From an uncultured archaeon (lineage in GTDB: Archaea; Thermoproteota; Nitrososphaeria; Nitrososphaerales; CALBXV01), in the NCBI GenBank assembly GCA_937890045.1, contig CALBXV010000656.1, positions 1-7,500 of the forward strand: 7,500 bases of DNA, given 5' to 3'. Positions 1-5,756 of this stretch are shown here, piece after piece (within the stretch, counting starts at the first letter, position 1; each line of letters begins with the position of its first letter). The position numbers were made by a program, and so were the translations under genes. Under the pieces are notes generated by a model. It was not told where the DNA came from, did no database searches, and worked only from the letters and a program-made list of their open reading frames with translations.

Positions 1-188
1 GTTCCGTCAACTGAATCAGCAGACAGATGAGCAAGATCAATACTTCCGTCTGTGTAATGTTCAGAGTCAATAGCATCGTCTGCTATTTTAGTCCCGTCTA
101 CAGAATCGGCAGACAGATGAGCGAGATCAATACTTCCGTCTGTGTAGTGTTCAGAGTCAATAGCATCATCAGCTATCTTTGTTCCGTC
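1..188 (-). repeat. 90-bp tandem repeat encoding 30-residue fibre-shaft units
   Basis: Bases 1-90 and 91-180 are tandem copies of one 90-base unit, and a decayed third copy is recognisable from 181 to about 215. I count 10 mismatches between the two full copies, at unit positions 3, 9, 12, 18, 33, 57, 78, 81, 87 and 90. All fall on third codon positions, and the two encoded 30-residue units (residues 65-94 and 95-124) are identical. The repeat continues past the left edge, so the total copy number is unknown. Confidence 0.93.
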
Positions 189-380
189 AACAGCATCATC
201 AGCCAAGTCTTCCGTACTGACATGACCTGCTGCTTCTGCAGCATCAAGACGAACATCCTGTGCGTTTGACTCAGTTACTATCTGGTCAAACTCAGCGTCT
301 ATCTTGGTCGCACTGATCAGTATCGGAGGAGTAGAATCCCTGTCAGTCTCGAAGTCGTGTAATCTAGTTAGTGTTCCCAT
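1..380 (-). CDS. Tail fibre protein, N-terminal part (truncated by window edge)
   Basis: Only the first 126 residues are inside the window; the frame stays open to base 1. Residues 1-50 form a short head (starting MGTLTRLHDFETD) containing 'TKIDAEFDQIV', the kind of segment found at the virion-attached end of phage tail fibres. From residue 65 the protein is two exact copies of a 30-residue unit (DGTKIADDAIDSEHY then TDGSIDLAHLSADSV), followed by the start of a third. Such acidic DG-x-I repeats are typical of the shafts of trimeric fibres in environmental phages; that is family knowledge, and the receptor-binding tip is not visible. The start is chosen because its ATG overlaps the stop of the nozzle gene by one base (TAATG), with AAGG about ten bases upstream. 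It is the last gene of the visible operon and probably sits on the tail. It could also be a fibre-like whisker or an adaptor for a separate receptor-binding protein. Confidence 0.82.
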   Translation of the reverse strand, partial: MGTLTRLHDFETDRDSTPPILISATKIDAEFDQIVTESNAQDVRLDAAEAAGHVSTEDLADDAVDGTKIADDAIDSEHYTDGSIDLAHLSADSVDGTKIADDAIDSEHYTDGSIDLAHLSADSVDG

Positions 381-2728
381 TAGTCATTTGCCTTATGTCC
401 AGAGAGTACATATTTAACACCGTAGAATGCGATGCTTATATCAGTTACGTGATTTGCAGTAAAAGAAAACTTAACAGCCTTCCCCATGCCTACCATTGGA
501 ATTAATACCTTGCTAACATCTGGGAAGTCATAATATGTTGCGTCCCACTCAACCGTGCCCCACTTAGAAGGAAGACTCTGTAAATAGAAAGTACTGTAAG
601 CAGTAGCATCAAAGTCAAAAAATACTTCTAGCTTGAACACGCCAGCAGCCCCAGATCCCTTGAACTGAAAATATTTGAATATCTTCTTTACGCCAATATT
701 GTTAAGCCATAACCAAGGTGTATCCCATCTGAAATTTACATCAATATTGTCGCCACCATCACCGTATACATTATCACCAGAAGAGTTCGTATACTCCAAG
801 TAAACCCTTCCGTTTCCCCCAGCACTTAGAATGTCACCATCAGGAGTACGTACCGATTGGAATATTTGAATATCACGATCTTCCGTCCACGCCTTGATCG
901 AATAATCATAAACAAAACGTTTGGATGCAGTTGGAATGTTTACCCAGAATTCATTATTCTTCTTATTGTTAACAACGTTTACGCTATCCTGATCTGTTAC
1001 AGCCTTTAATAAAGGATTGAGTCTATCCCTGATATTGTCCGATAGTTTCTTCGTCCGTAATCCCTGAATGATTAACTCAGCCTTTATCGAATTAACACCT
1101 TCAGGTTCTACCAAATAGTTATCAAGGCCAACTTCGTCCATAGCCCTATGCCCCATAACACCTGTATTGTATACAATCTTATCTATCGCAATATCACTGA
1201 ATACAGCAGGTGCTGAATAAGTCACTATGTGATTCTTTAAACCAACAATCAGTTTACTTGACTGGCCTAACCTACCCAACCCCGTAATTGAATCACCACG
1301 TGCCAATACACCCGCTAAGTCAATGTCTACAAAATCGGATGCTGTCGTCCAATCATCTTCATCATCCACGGCAGATCCTGTAAGCTTGGTGTCTCTTCCT
1401 GTTACTCCAGATATCCACAAACGATTGTTCAGGGCTATAATGTACTTACCCTTCGGTGGGATATCCGCAAGATCCGTTACATGCCAAGCCGTGTTAGCTG
1501 TCGGTGTAACTGCCCCATCGTTTAATGCCCCAGTAGTCTCCGTATAATCGGTACCAATCGCTATCGGACTTACGTTCTGCAGTTTTAATGCCCCAGATAA
1601 CGTGTGATGATATACATTCCACCCAGTAGCACCAACCAAAGAAATTGGTGACGTAACGGTTAATACATTATTAATCGCAATCACCTGAGTTGTTTCTTCG
1701 CTTGGTACACTTTCTCCATTTGCCGTTATATAAGTTACCGCTACGTAATAAGTACGGCCTCCCTTCGTTCCAGAAGCGGTAGTTCCCGTGGTTGGCGCAC
1801 CGGGCTTTGGCATGTAACCATACTTAAATGGATTATCCACGCCATTGGTCATACATAACTTGGTGCGAAACATCGTCCAATTCAAACGATTATCAGTAGT
1901 CAAACCAGTCTTTATGACAGTGTCAAAAGCACCAGTCGAAGCAGTATATCTTAATAGCCTGCTATCAGCTTGGGCTAATACTTCAAATCCATCAGGATAA
2001 TCACCCTCGTAAACCATCAATGAATCTACATTCGGGCCTGCGCTGTTAAGTTTAAAGATTACGTCAAACGATGTGTCGGCAGCCCACCCGGCATTAATGG
2101 TATCAGTAGCAAAAGCGTTGCTACTGTGAGAATGAGCAGAAGAATCAGTTCCTATGCGGACATAATTACTGCCACTTCCAGAGTTAAACTCAAGGAGAAC
2201 AGCGTAATCTCCTGCAGTCGCAGAATAGGGGGCTTCAAAAGTAAGTTCAACAAACGCAAAAGTTCCCGTTAAGACTGATGCCAAAGTGCTGATACTGGTA
2301 GCCAAGATATCCCCTGTCGGCAAACCGCTTGTTCCCACGGTACCTGTAGCAGCGTATAACTTGGCCTTGATAATACTGTCTGTCGGCATGGTGCCAACCT
2401 TGTCCAAGTAAAAAGCAACGGACTGTATATCTTGATCGGCAGCCAACGTGAATGCGAATCCAACTTGTTCGTTGTTCGCAGAATACATCGATACCTGCGA
2501 ATCCTTGTTGCTGCTTGCATAGGTATCTATGCTGTTTCCTGCTGCATGTCCAATGGCAACGGAATTGAATAATGTCCTTCCTCTTCGTTTAGACACCTCG
2601 CCATTTATCGCAACACGTGCGTTCTGCAGTTCAGTAGCATAATCCGAGGATATGTTACCTTCTCCGATAGCAATATCGAAAAGCCCCTTGTTATTACTCT
2701 CGAATACCTTTTGTCTTAATCCTGCCAT
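380..2728 (-). CDS. Large tail-nozzle / tail tube protein with inserted beta-sandwich domain
   Basis: This 782-residue protein probably forms the distal tube of a short tail, like the gp10 (P22) and gp12 (T7) class of nozzle proteins; its length is close to T7 gp12 and well above P22 gp10. The start has 'FESNNKGLFDIAIGEGN', and residues 230-310 and 425-770 contain repeated beta-strand and loop segments like the propeller-type nozzle proteins, including 'NNRLWISG', 'DDEDDWTTASDFVDID', 'SKLIVGLKNHIVTYS' and 'KRFVYDYSIKAWTED'. Two extra domains interrupt this. Residues about 76-228 look like a secreted-type beta-sandwich ('FAFTLAADQDIQSVAFYL', 'AKLYAATGT', 'ELTFEAPYSATAGDYAVLLE'). Residues about 310-410 look like a fibronectin-type or Ig-like domain ('GGRTYYVAVTYITANGESV'). 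There is no signal peptide or membrane segment. The ATG overlaps the adaptor stop (TAATG), with a weak GGTGG seven bases upstream. The structural role is inferred from position and sequence style. A tail spike is a less likely alternative. Confidence 0.78.
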   Translation of the reverse strand: MAGLRQKVFESNNKGLFDIAIGEGNISSDYATELQNARVAINGEVSKRRGRTLFNSVAIGHAAGNSIDTYASSNKDSQVSMYSANNEQVGFAFTLAADQDIQSVAFYLDKVGTMPTDSIIKAKLYAATGTVGTSGLPTGDILATSISTLASVLTGTFAFVELTFEAPYSATAGDYAVLLEFNSGSGSNYVRIGTDSSAHSHSSNAFATDTINAGWAADTSFDVIFKLNSAGPNVDSLMVYEGDYPDGFEVLAQADSRLLRYTASTGAFDTVIKTGLTTDNRLNWTMFRTKLCMTNGVDNPFKYGYMPKPGAPTTGTTASGTKGGRTYYVAVTYITANGESVPSEETTQVIAINNVLTVTSPISLVGATGWNVYHHTLSGALKLQNVSPIAIGTDYTETTGALNDGAVTPTANTAWHVTDLADIPPKGKYIIALNNRLWISGVTGRDTKLTGSAVDDEDDWTTASDFVDIDLAGVLARGDSITGLGRLGQSSKLIVGLKNHIVTYSAPAVFSDIAIDKIVYNTGVMGHRAMDEVGLDNYLVEPEGVNSIKAELIIQGLRTKKLSDNIRDRLNPLLKAVTDQDSVNVVNNKKNNEFWVNIPTASKRFVYDYSIKAWTEDRDIQIFQSVRTPDGDILSAGGNGRVYLEYTNSSGDNVYGDGGDNIDVNFRWDTPWLWLNNIGVKKIFKYFQFKGSGAAGVFKLEVFFDFDATAYSTFYLQSLPSKWGTVEWDATYYDFPDVSKVLIPMVGMGKAVKFSFTANHVTDISIAFYGVKYVLSGHKAND

Positions 2729-3393
2729 TAACGTGCCACCGAATAGTTTTTACGAGTTAATGGGACAAACCTGACAGATCCCCTGTCTCTACCCAATAAC
2801 TTTCTGAGTAGACTATTAGCCAATGCCATCTCACGATCCCTCTTGGCGAAATCCTGATCATACTCCGCATACTTGGCCTTAACCATGTGACGTATTACTA
2901 CTTCCTGAAATGGTGTCGTGTCAGAGTCAGCACTTAAATCGGATAAATCCTTCGTGTACCAATATGTCATTAGCTTTCCGTTTTCGTCTGACGTTGGCAC
3001 CGGGTCTACTTTTATCTGGTCTACCTGAGACGCATTCTTCCCCCAAGGAACCCACACGATTGGCCTTCCTGTATTACCCTGTATGACAAACTCTTGGAAA
3101 TCCTGATTGTTTGCTACCTTGTAAACAAATGAGTTTCCATCATCCATATAAAATCGTTCACCCACAATTCTGGTCACGTTGGCATTGGATGCAAGCGTAT
3201 AAGTTGAAGTCCCGGTAACCAAGGTAATCGTTCCCTGTTCCCTTAAGATCTGCCAGTTGTTCATTATGTTCAACTCTTGGATCGACTCATTAATGTAATC
3301 CAAGATACGTTGCTTAGCATCAGCAACCAGACTGGACGATGAGTCCAGACCCAAGTCACGTAATACAGGATCTCTTAGTGTAGTGAGAGACAT
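2728..3393 (-). CDS. Head-tail adaptor (connector) protein, SU10-adaptor-like
   Basis: This 221-residue protein resembles the adaptor family that forms a ring below the portal of short-tailed phages (T7 gp11, P22 gp4 and the SU10 adaptor family). Residues 1-50 are helical and end in 'ILDYINESIQELNIMNNWQ', the recognisable start of this family. A beta-rich middle follows ('GTITLVTGTSTYTLASN', then 'GNTGRPIVWVPWG' and 'IKVDPVPTSDENGKLMTYWYT'). A C-terminal helical segment at about 160-200 ('FQEVVIRHMVKAKYAEYDQDFAKRDREMA') ends in a basic tail. The length and the helix-beta-helix order fit the family. The gene starts 19 bases inside the glycosyltransferase gene with a good GGAG site, and its stop overlaps the start of the nozzle gene, which is the expected adaptor-then-nozzle order. 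The assignment rests on sequence style and gene order, not on a search. Confidence 0.82.
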   Translation of the reverse strand: MSLTTLRDPVLRDLGLDSSSSLVADAKQRILDYINESIQELNIMNNWQILREQGTITLVTGTSTYTLASNANVTRIVGERFYMDDGNSFVYKVANNQDFQEFVIQGNTGRPIVWVPWGKNASQVDQIKVDPVPTSDENGKLMTYWYTKDLSDLSADSDTTPFQEVVIRHMVKAKYAEYDQDFAKRDREMALANSLLRKLLGRDRGSVRFVPLTRKNYSVAR

Positions 3394-4406
3394 TTTTTCT
3401 CCGTTATAGCTCTGATCGCTTCAGCCCAAAGCTTACTATTCTTGTTAACATTAAAGTGTTCATGAACATACTCCATAGCTGCCTTGCCGACAGATTCACG
3501 TAGCGAAGGATTTTCGACAAGCTTGTCTACCCAAAATTCAAACTCCTCTGTATTCGTGTACAAAAAACCATTGACACCGTGAATTATTAAGTTCGTGTAA
3601 GGCTCTACATCCTTGACAACACAAGGTATGCCTAACGCAGAATATTCAACCCACTTGACGGGGCTTTTATTTTGGTTGAATTTATTATCAGCCAAAGGAA
3701 TAATTCCCATGTCTGCATTTAATAAAATCTGTTTATACGGATAAACCCTGATATCTACCCAGCCATGCTGTGTATATTTATCAGAATCTACTCCATGACA
3801 CATTAGATCAGCTTGCTCAAATACGCCCCTAAAGTCGTACCCACAAATTTCAAACTTAACGCTCTTATGTTTTCTTAATATGTTTTTTAATTCAGAAGAC
3901 ACCCCATCCAAGTCTTCGTGATGAGAAGAACTGGTGATTCTAATGTTGTCGTCCTTCTCAAGCTTATACGGTTTCCAGATATTAAAGTCTAAAGAGTTGG
4001 GCAACACAACAACGTTATCGTTATACTCGCTATACACATCAGATAGCTTGGGGGTAGTGACAAAAACACCGTCTGCTTTTTCTAGAATCTTTTTCGACAG
4101 TTCTAGATTATTGGGATTAACATTAAAAACATCGTCATCGTGATCAATGATAACTTTCTTGGAAGGAGACATGTCCTTCATTACACTCACTAAGTGTAAA
4201 GCTTCCTCGTTTGTCGCACGAGGGAGAACAATAACATCACATGTTTGCAGCAACTGGAATAAATCATTATCCATGTTACTGCCTGATCCCCCAATGGCTA
4301 CGTCAAAGTCATCTTCCCGATTCAAGAAAGATAAGGGTTGCTCTATCCTGTAAAAATCACAAGCTCCCCTGTCACGTATGATCCCGCAAACTTTTATGTA
4401 TTCCAT
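3375..4406 (-). CDS. GT-B fold glycosyltransferase, family 4-like
   Basis: This 343-residue enzyme should transfer a sugar from a nucleotide-sugar donor. The N-terminal half has 'RGACDFYRIEQPLSFL' (14-28), an acidic 'IIDHDDDVFNVNP' (86-98) and 'ADGVFVTTPKLSDVY' (111-125), then 'VVVLPNSLD' (132-140), the usual linker strand of GT4 enzymes. The C-terminal Rossmann-like half begins with 'SSSHHEDLDGV' (159-169) and contains 'VKFEICGYD' (183-191). It also carries the donor-site block 'SPVKWVEYSALGIPCVV' (248-264), where Glu254 matches the conserved family glutamate, and 'IIHGVNGFLY' (274-283). No signal peptide or membrane helix is seen, so the enzyme should be cytoplasmic. It lies between unknown head-proximal genes and the adaptor, overlapping both neighbours. 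I infer that it either glycosylates a virion protein or modifies a host surface glycan; the sequence does not decide which. The donor and acceptor are unknown. The start has only a weak GAAGA signal. Confidence 0.88.
   Translation of the reverse strand: MEYIKVCGIIRDRGACDFYRIEQPLSFLNREDDFDVAIGGSGSNMDNDLFQLLQTCDVIVLPRATNEEALHLVSVMKDMSPSKKVIIDHDDDVFNVNPNNLELSKKILEKADGVFVTTPKLSDVYSEYNDNVVVLPNSLDFNIWKPYKLEKDDNIRITSSSHHEDLDGVSSELKNILRKHKSVKFEICGYDFRGVFEQADLMCHGVDSDKYTQHGWVDIRVYPYKQILLNADMGIIPLADNKFNQNKSPVKWVEYSALGIPCVVKDVEPYTNLIIHGVNGFLYTNTEEFEFWVDKLVENPSLRESVGKAAMEYVHEHFNVNKNSKLWAEAIRAITEKKCLSLH
3399..3402 (-). promoter_or_regulatory. Ribosome binding site of the adaptor gene
   Basis: GGAG lies five bases before the adaptor ATG, followed by an all-A spacer. 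It sits inside the last codons of the glycosyltransferase gene. This shows the adaptor has its own initiation signal despite the 19-base overlap and supports the start at 3393. Confidence 0.75.
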
Positions 4407-4573
4407 TCTTCGTTATTCTGGTTCAACTTCTCCAAGACATCTATATGCTTTTTAAGAACCTCTATTTGCGACTCAAGAATTACACACCTTGCACGCAATT
4501 TAGATTCGGCATCAGATTCCCTTGGAACCTCTTTAGTCTTTACAGTTGATTCACCACCATAAGTAGTTAACAT
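4394..4573 (-). CDS. Small coiled-coil protein, 59 residues, function unknown
   Basis: This short frame begins MLTTYGGESTVKTKE and ends NQNNEEWNT. Residues 26-47 show regular 4-3 heptad spacing of core residues: Leu26, Cys30, Leu33, Ile37, Leu40, Ile44 and Leu47. The flanks are charged, so a parallel coiled-coil dimer or trimer is likely. The ATG overlaps the stop of the 223-residue gene (TAATG), and a GGGGGAG tract sits only two bases before the start. Its 3' end overlaps the glycosyltransferase start by 13 bases, in another frame. Tight packing at both ends and a clean heptad argue that it is a real gene. It could be a minor virion or assembly factor, or a partner of the glycosyltransferase; neither is shown. 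I do not recognise a family. Confidence 0.72.
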   Translation of the reverse strand: MLTTYGGESTVKTKEVPRESDAESKLRARCVILESQIEVLKKHIDVLEKLNQNNEEWNT

Positions 4574-5244
4574 TACTCCCCCGAAATATAACTCCTGATT
4601 GCATCTATAATATCCATTTGGTCTGGACGAAAACCGCCACCCTCTCTCATGTACTTCTGGTAACGTGGATCATTCATTAATTCGGGGAAAAGTCTCTCAA
4701 ACACCAACCAATCACCCATTGGGCCAAACTTGGCATTCTCAAAACTTTCCCAATTACTACCAAGGGGTCTCCCCTCGTCTTGAAGCCAGCGGACAGTCCC
4801 TAAGTACCTATCCAGCAATTCTTCTGTTTGTTTCTCATCTAAACTACTTAGTATTTCCTGCTTCCAACCAAATATTTTCGGATCGAATGGGATTCCATCC
4901 CTTGTACTTGTAAGCTGATGAGTAGTTTCAGCAGCCATTAATGTTTTGAGTTTATCTAAATCACCCCCCGGATGTGCATACCGTCTGGCTTTTTGTAACT
5001 CTATTCGCAAAGCCTCTGGGTTGGGGGCATCTTCAGAACCAATGTGATATGTTTCAGACCATCCCTGTCCACTATCAAAATCTCCTAAACGAATTTCAAC
5101 TGGGGATTTACCAAGTGACTTATCAATCCCCTTATATTGTTTACGCATTTCATTAAATGCTTGATTTGCGTAAGCCCTATTAACATCAGGATCAAGATTG
5201 CGGTCAGCAGTCTCAGTAAGCCATACAGGATTAAAATTAGCCAT
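4573..5244 (-). CDS. Hypothetical phage protein, 223 residues
   Basis: I do not recognise this protein. It is acidic to neutral, with no signal peptide, membrane segment or low-complexity region. Predicted helical stretches include 'NRAYANQAFNEMRKQYKGID' (22-41), 'EALRIELQKARRYA' (77-90), 'EKQTEELLDRYLGTVRWLQDEG' (137-158) and the C-terminal 'DQMDIIDAIRSYISGE'. Six tryptophans are spread along it (8, 62, 127, 153, 165, 179), suggesting a compact globular domain. The start overlaps the stop of the 107-residue gene (TGATG) and has no clear ribosome binding site, so it is probably translated by coupling. Its place between capsid and adaptor genes suggests a minor head, neck or internal virion protein, or an assembly helper; this is context only. 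The order (capsid, small genes, adaptor, nozzle) makes a completion or decoration role plausible. Confidence 0.85.
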   Translation of the reverse strand: MANFNPVWLTETADRNLDPDVNRAYANQAFNEMRKQYKGIDKSLGKSPVEIRLGDFDSGQGWSETYHIGSEDAPNPEALRIELQKARRYAHPGGDLDKLKTLMAAETTHQLTSTRDGIPFDPKIFGWKQEILSSLDEKQTEELLDRYLGTVRWLQDEGRPLGSNWESFENAKFGPMGDWLVFERLFPELMNDPRYQKYMREGGGFRPDQMDIIDAIRSYISGE

Positions 5245-5567
5245 CAGAAATTCTGATTACAGGTTCTAAACTCAGGATGGTCAGAGAAGAAACGTTTGAC
5301 TGCTTTCTTCATAGATTTCTGGTCACCATCGACTATGTCTTTATATTTTTCTTGCATGAGGAATACTGAAGGAATACTGCCAACCTTCCTCATTGTTCTT
5401 TCATCTGAAAAACCATTGTCGCTATAAGTACGAATATCCTTCGTCTCTCTTCCAACTGGGTCAGTATCCTGAATATGCTTTATACCCAGACTGCCCTTGG
5501 CGAAATCATTAGGCTTCGTATATTCTAAACGTGTAGCAAGCTGGTCTAACATGTCATCATTAATCAT
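5244..5567 (-). CDS. Hypothetical phage protein, 107 residues, downstream of capsid gene
   Basis: No function is recognised. The N-terminus is polar (MINDDMLDQLATRLEYTK), the middle holds 'DIRTYSDNGFSDERTMRKVGSIPSVFLMQ' (about 44-72), and the C-terminal part is helical and basic ('QKSMKKAVKRFFSDHPEF', 83-100). There is no membrane segment or signal peptide. The arginine- and glycine-containing middle followed by a small helical domain ending in 'HPEFRT' looks like a compact binding module, but this is only an impression. The start lies six bases after the stop of the 34-residue gene and lacks a good ribosome binding site. A second in-frame ATG at codon 6 cannot be excluded. The stop overlaps the start of the 223-residue gene by one base. 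Position suggests a minor head or neck protein. Confidence 0.82.
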   Translation of the reverse strand: MINDDMLDQLATRLEYTKPNDFAKGSLGIKHIQDTDPVGRETKDIRTYSDNGFSDERTMRKVGSIPSVFLMQEKYKDIVDGDQKSMKKAVKRFFSDHPEFRTCNQNF

Positions 5568-5573
5568 AATATT

Positions 5574-5678
5574 TTAAGGGGCTGGAATTTCAGGAGTGGC
5601 AATCCAACCGAAATGCCAACCCAAGCCAGCTACTATAGCAATAATTAATACGGTAACGCCAAAGTCATAAAGTTTCAC
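5574..5678 (-). CDS. 34-residue single-span membrane protein (GTG start)
   Basis: A GTG-initiated frame encodes a peptide starting MKLYDFGVTVLIIAIVAG and ending in 'FGWIATPEIPAP'. Residues about 6-26 form one hydrophobic, glycine-containing segment long enough to cross the membrane, followed by a short proline-rich polar tail. GAGG lies nine bases upstream of the GTG. The only nearby upstream ATG is out of frame and closes after five more codons. The gene fills what would otherwise be a gap between capsid and the 107-residue gene, and its stop is six bases before the next ATG. A tiny membrane protein here could be a holin-like or lysis-timing peptide, or a minor virion protein; the sequence alone does not decide. 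It is too short for many gene callers. Confidence 0.7.
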   Translation of the reverse strand: MKLYDFGVTVLIIAIVAGLGWHFGWIATPEIPAP

Positions 5679-5756
5679 AATACATATCCTCAAACAAAAA
5701 GAATGCAAGCAAGGGAGGGTTGCCCCTCCCATACTCATTTAGATTTATCAACTGGA
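5679..5756 (-). other. Capsid-to-microprotein intergenic region
   Basis: This is the longest clearly non-coding gap in the window. It contains the GC-rich hairpin at 5713-5730, a T-rich stretch after it, and the GAGG site of the 34-residue gene. No convincing promoter is visible in it. Confidence 0.6.
5713..5730 (-). terminator. Hairpin after the capsid gene; terminator or mRNA-stabilising stem
   Basis: On the transcribed strand GGGAGGG pairs perfectly with CCCTCCC around a GCAA loop, a GNRA tetraloop, giving a seven-pair GC-rich stem 26 bases after the capsid stop. The tail after it reads TTGCTTGCATTCTTTTTG, so the T run comes late. It may be a weak or leaky terminator, which would leave excess capsid mRNA over tail mRNA. 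It may instead be a stem that protects the 3' end of capsid mRNA. The stem itself is certain; the function is inferred. Confidence 0.65.

Noticed and set aside
1..215. Possible CRISPR-like or regulatory direct repeats
   Set aside because: The units are 90 bases with no spacers, and they encode identical protein units in a fibre gene; this is a coding repeat.
27..269. Plus-strand open frame of 80 codons with repeats
   Set aside because: It is the antisense image of the fibre repeats; its own repeat pattern follows from the 90-base periodicity, and all base differences between copies fit the minus-strand codons.
2269..2520. Minus-strand frame of 83 codons inside the nozzle gene
   Set aside because: It lies wholly within the nozzle frame, is rich in Arg/Pro/Ser as expected for a shifted frame, and has no independent start signal.
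3934..4562. Three plus-strand frames opposite the glycosyltransferase and coiled-coil genes
   Set aside because: They are antisense to well-supported genes, lack ribosome binding sites and show no protein-like domain pattern.
4900..4950. 'AAETTHQ' in the 223-residue protein as a metalloprotease motif
   Set aside because: The HExxH pattern is absent; the glutamate and histidine are not in the right order or spacing.
5676..5712. Possible promoter after the capsid hairpin (TTGCAT and TATGTA)
   Set aside because: Both boxes match the bacterial consensus poorly, and the would-be -10 overlaps the leader of the 34-residue gene; not enough support.
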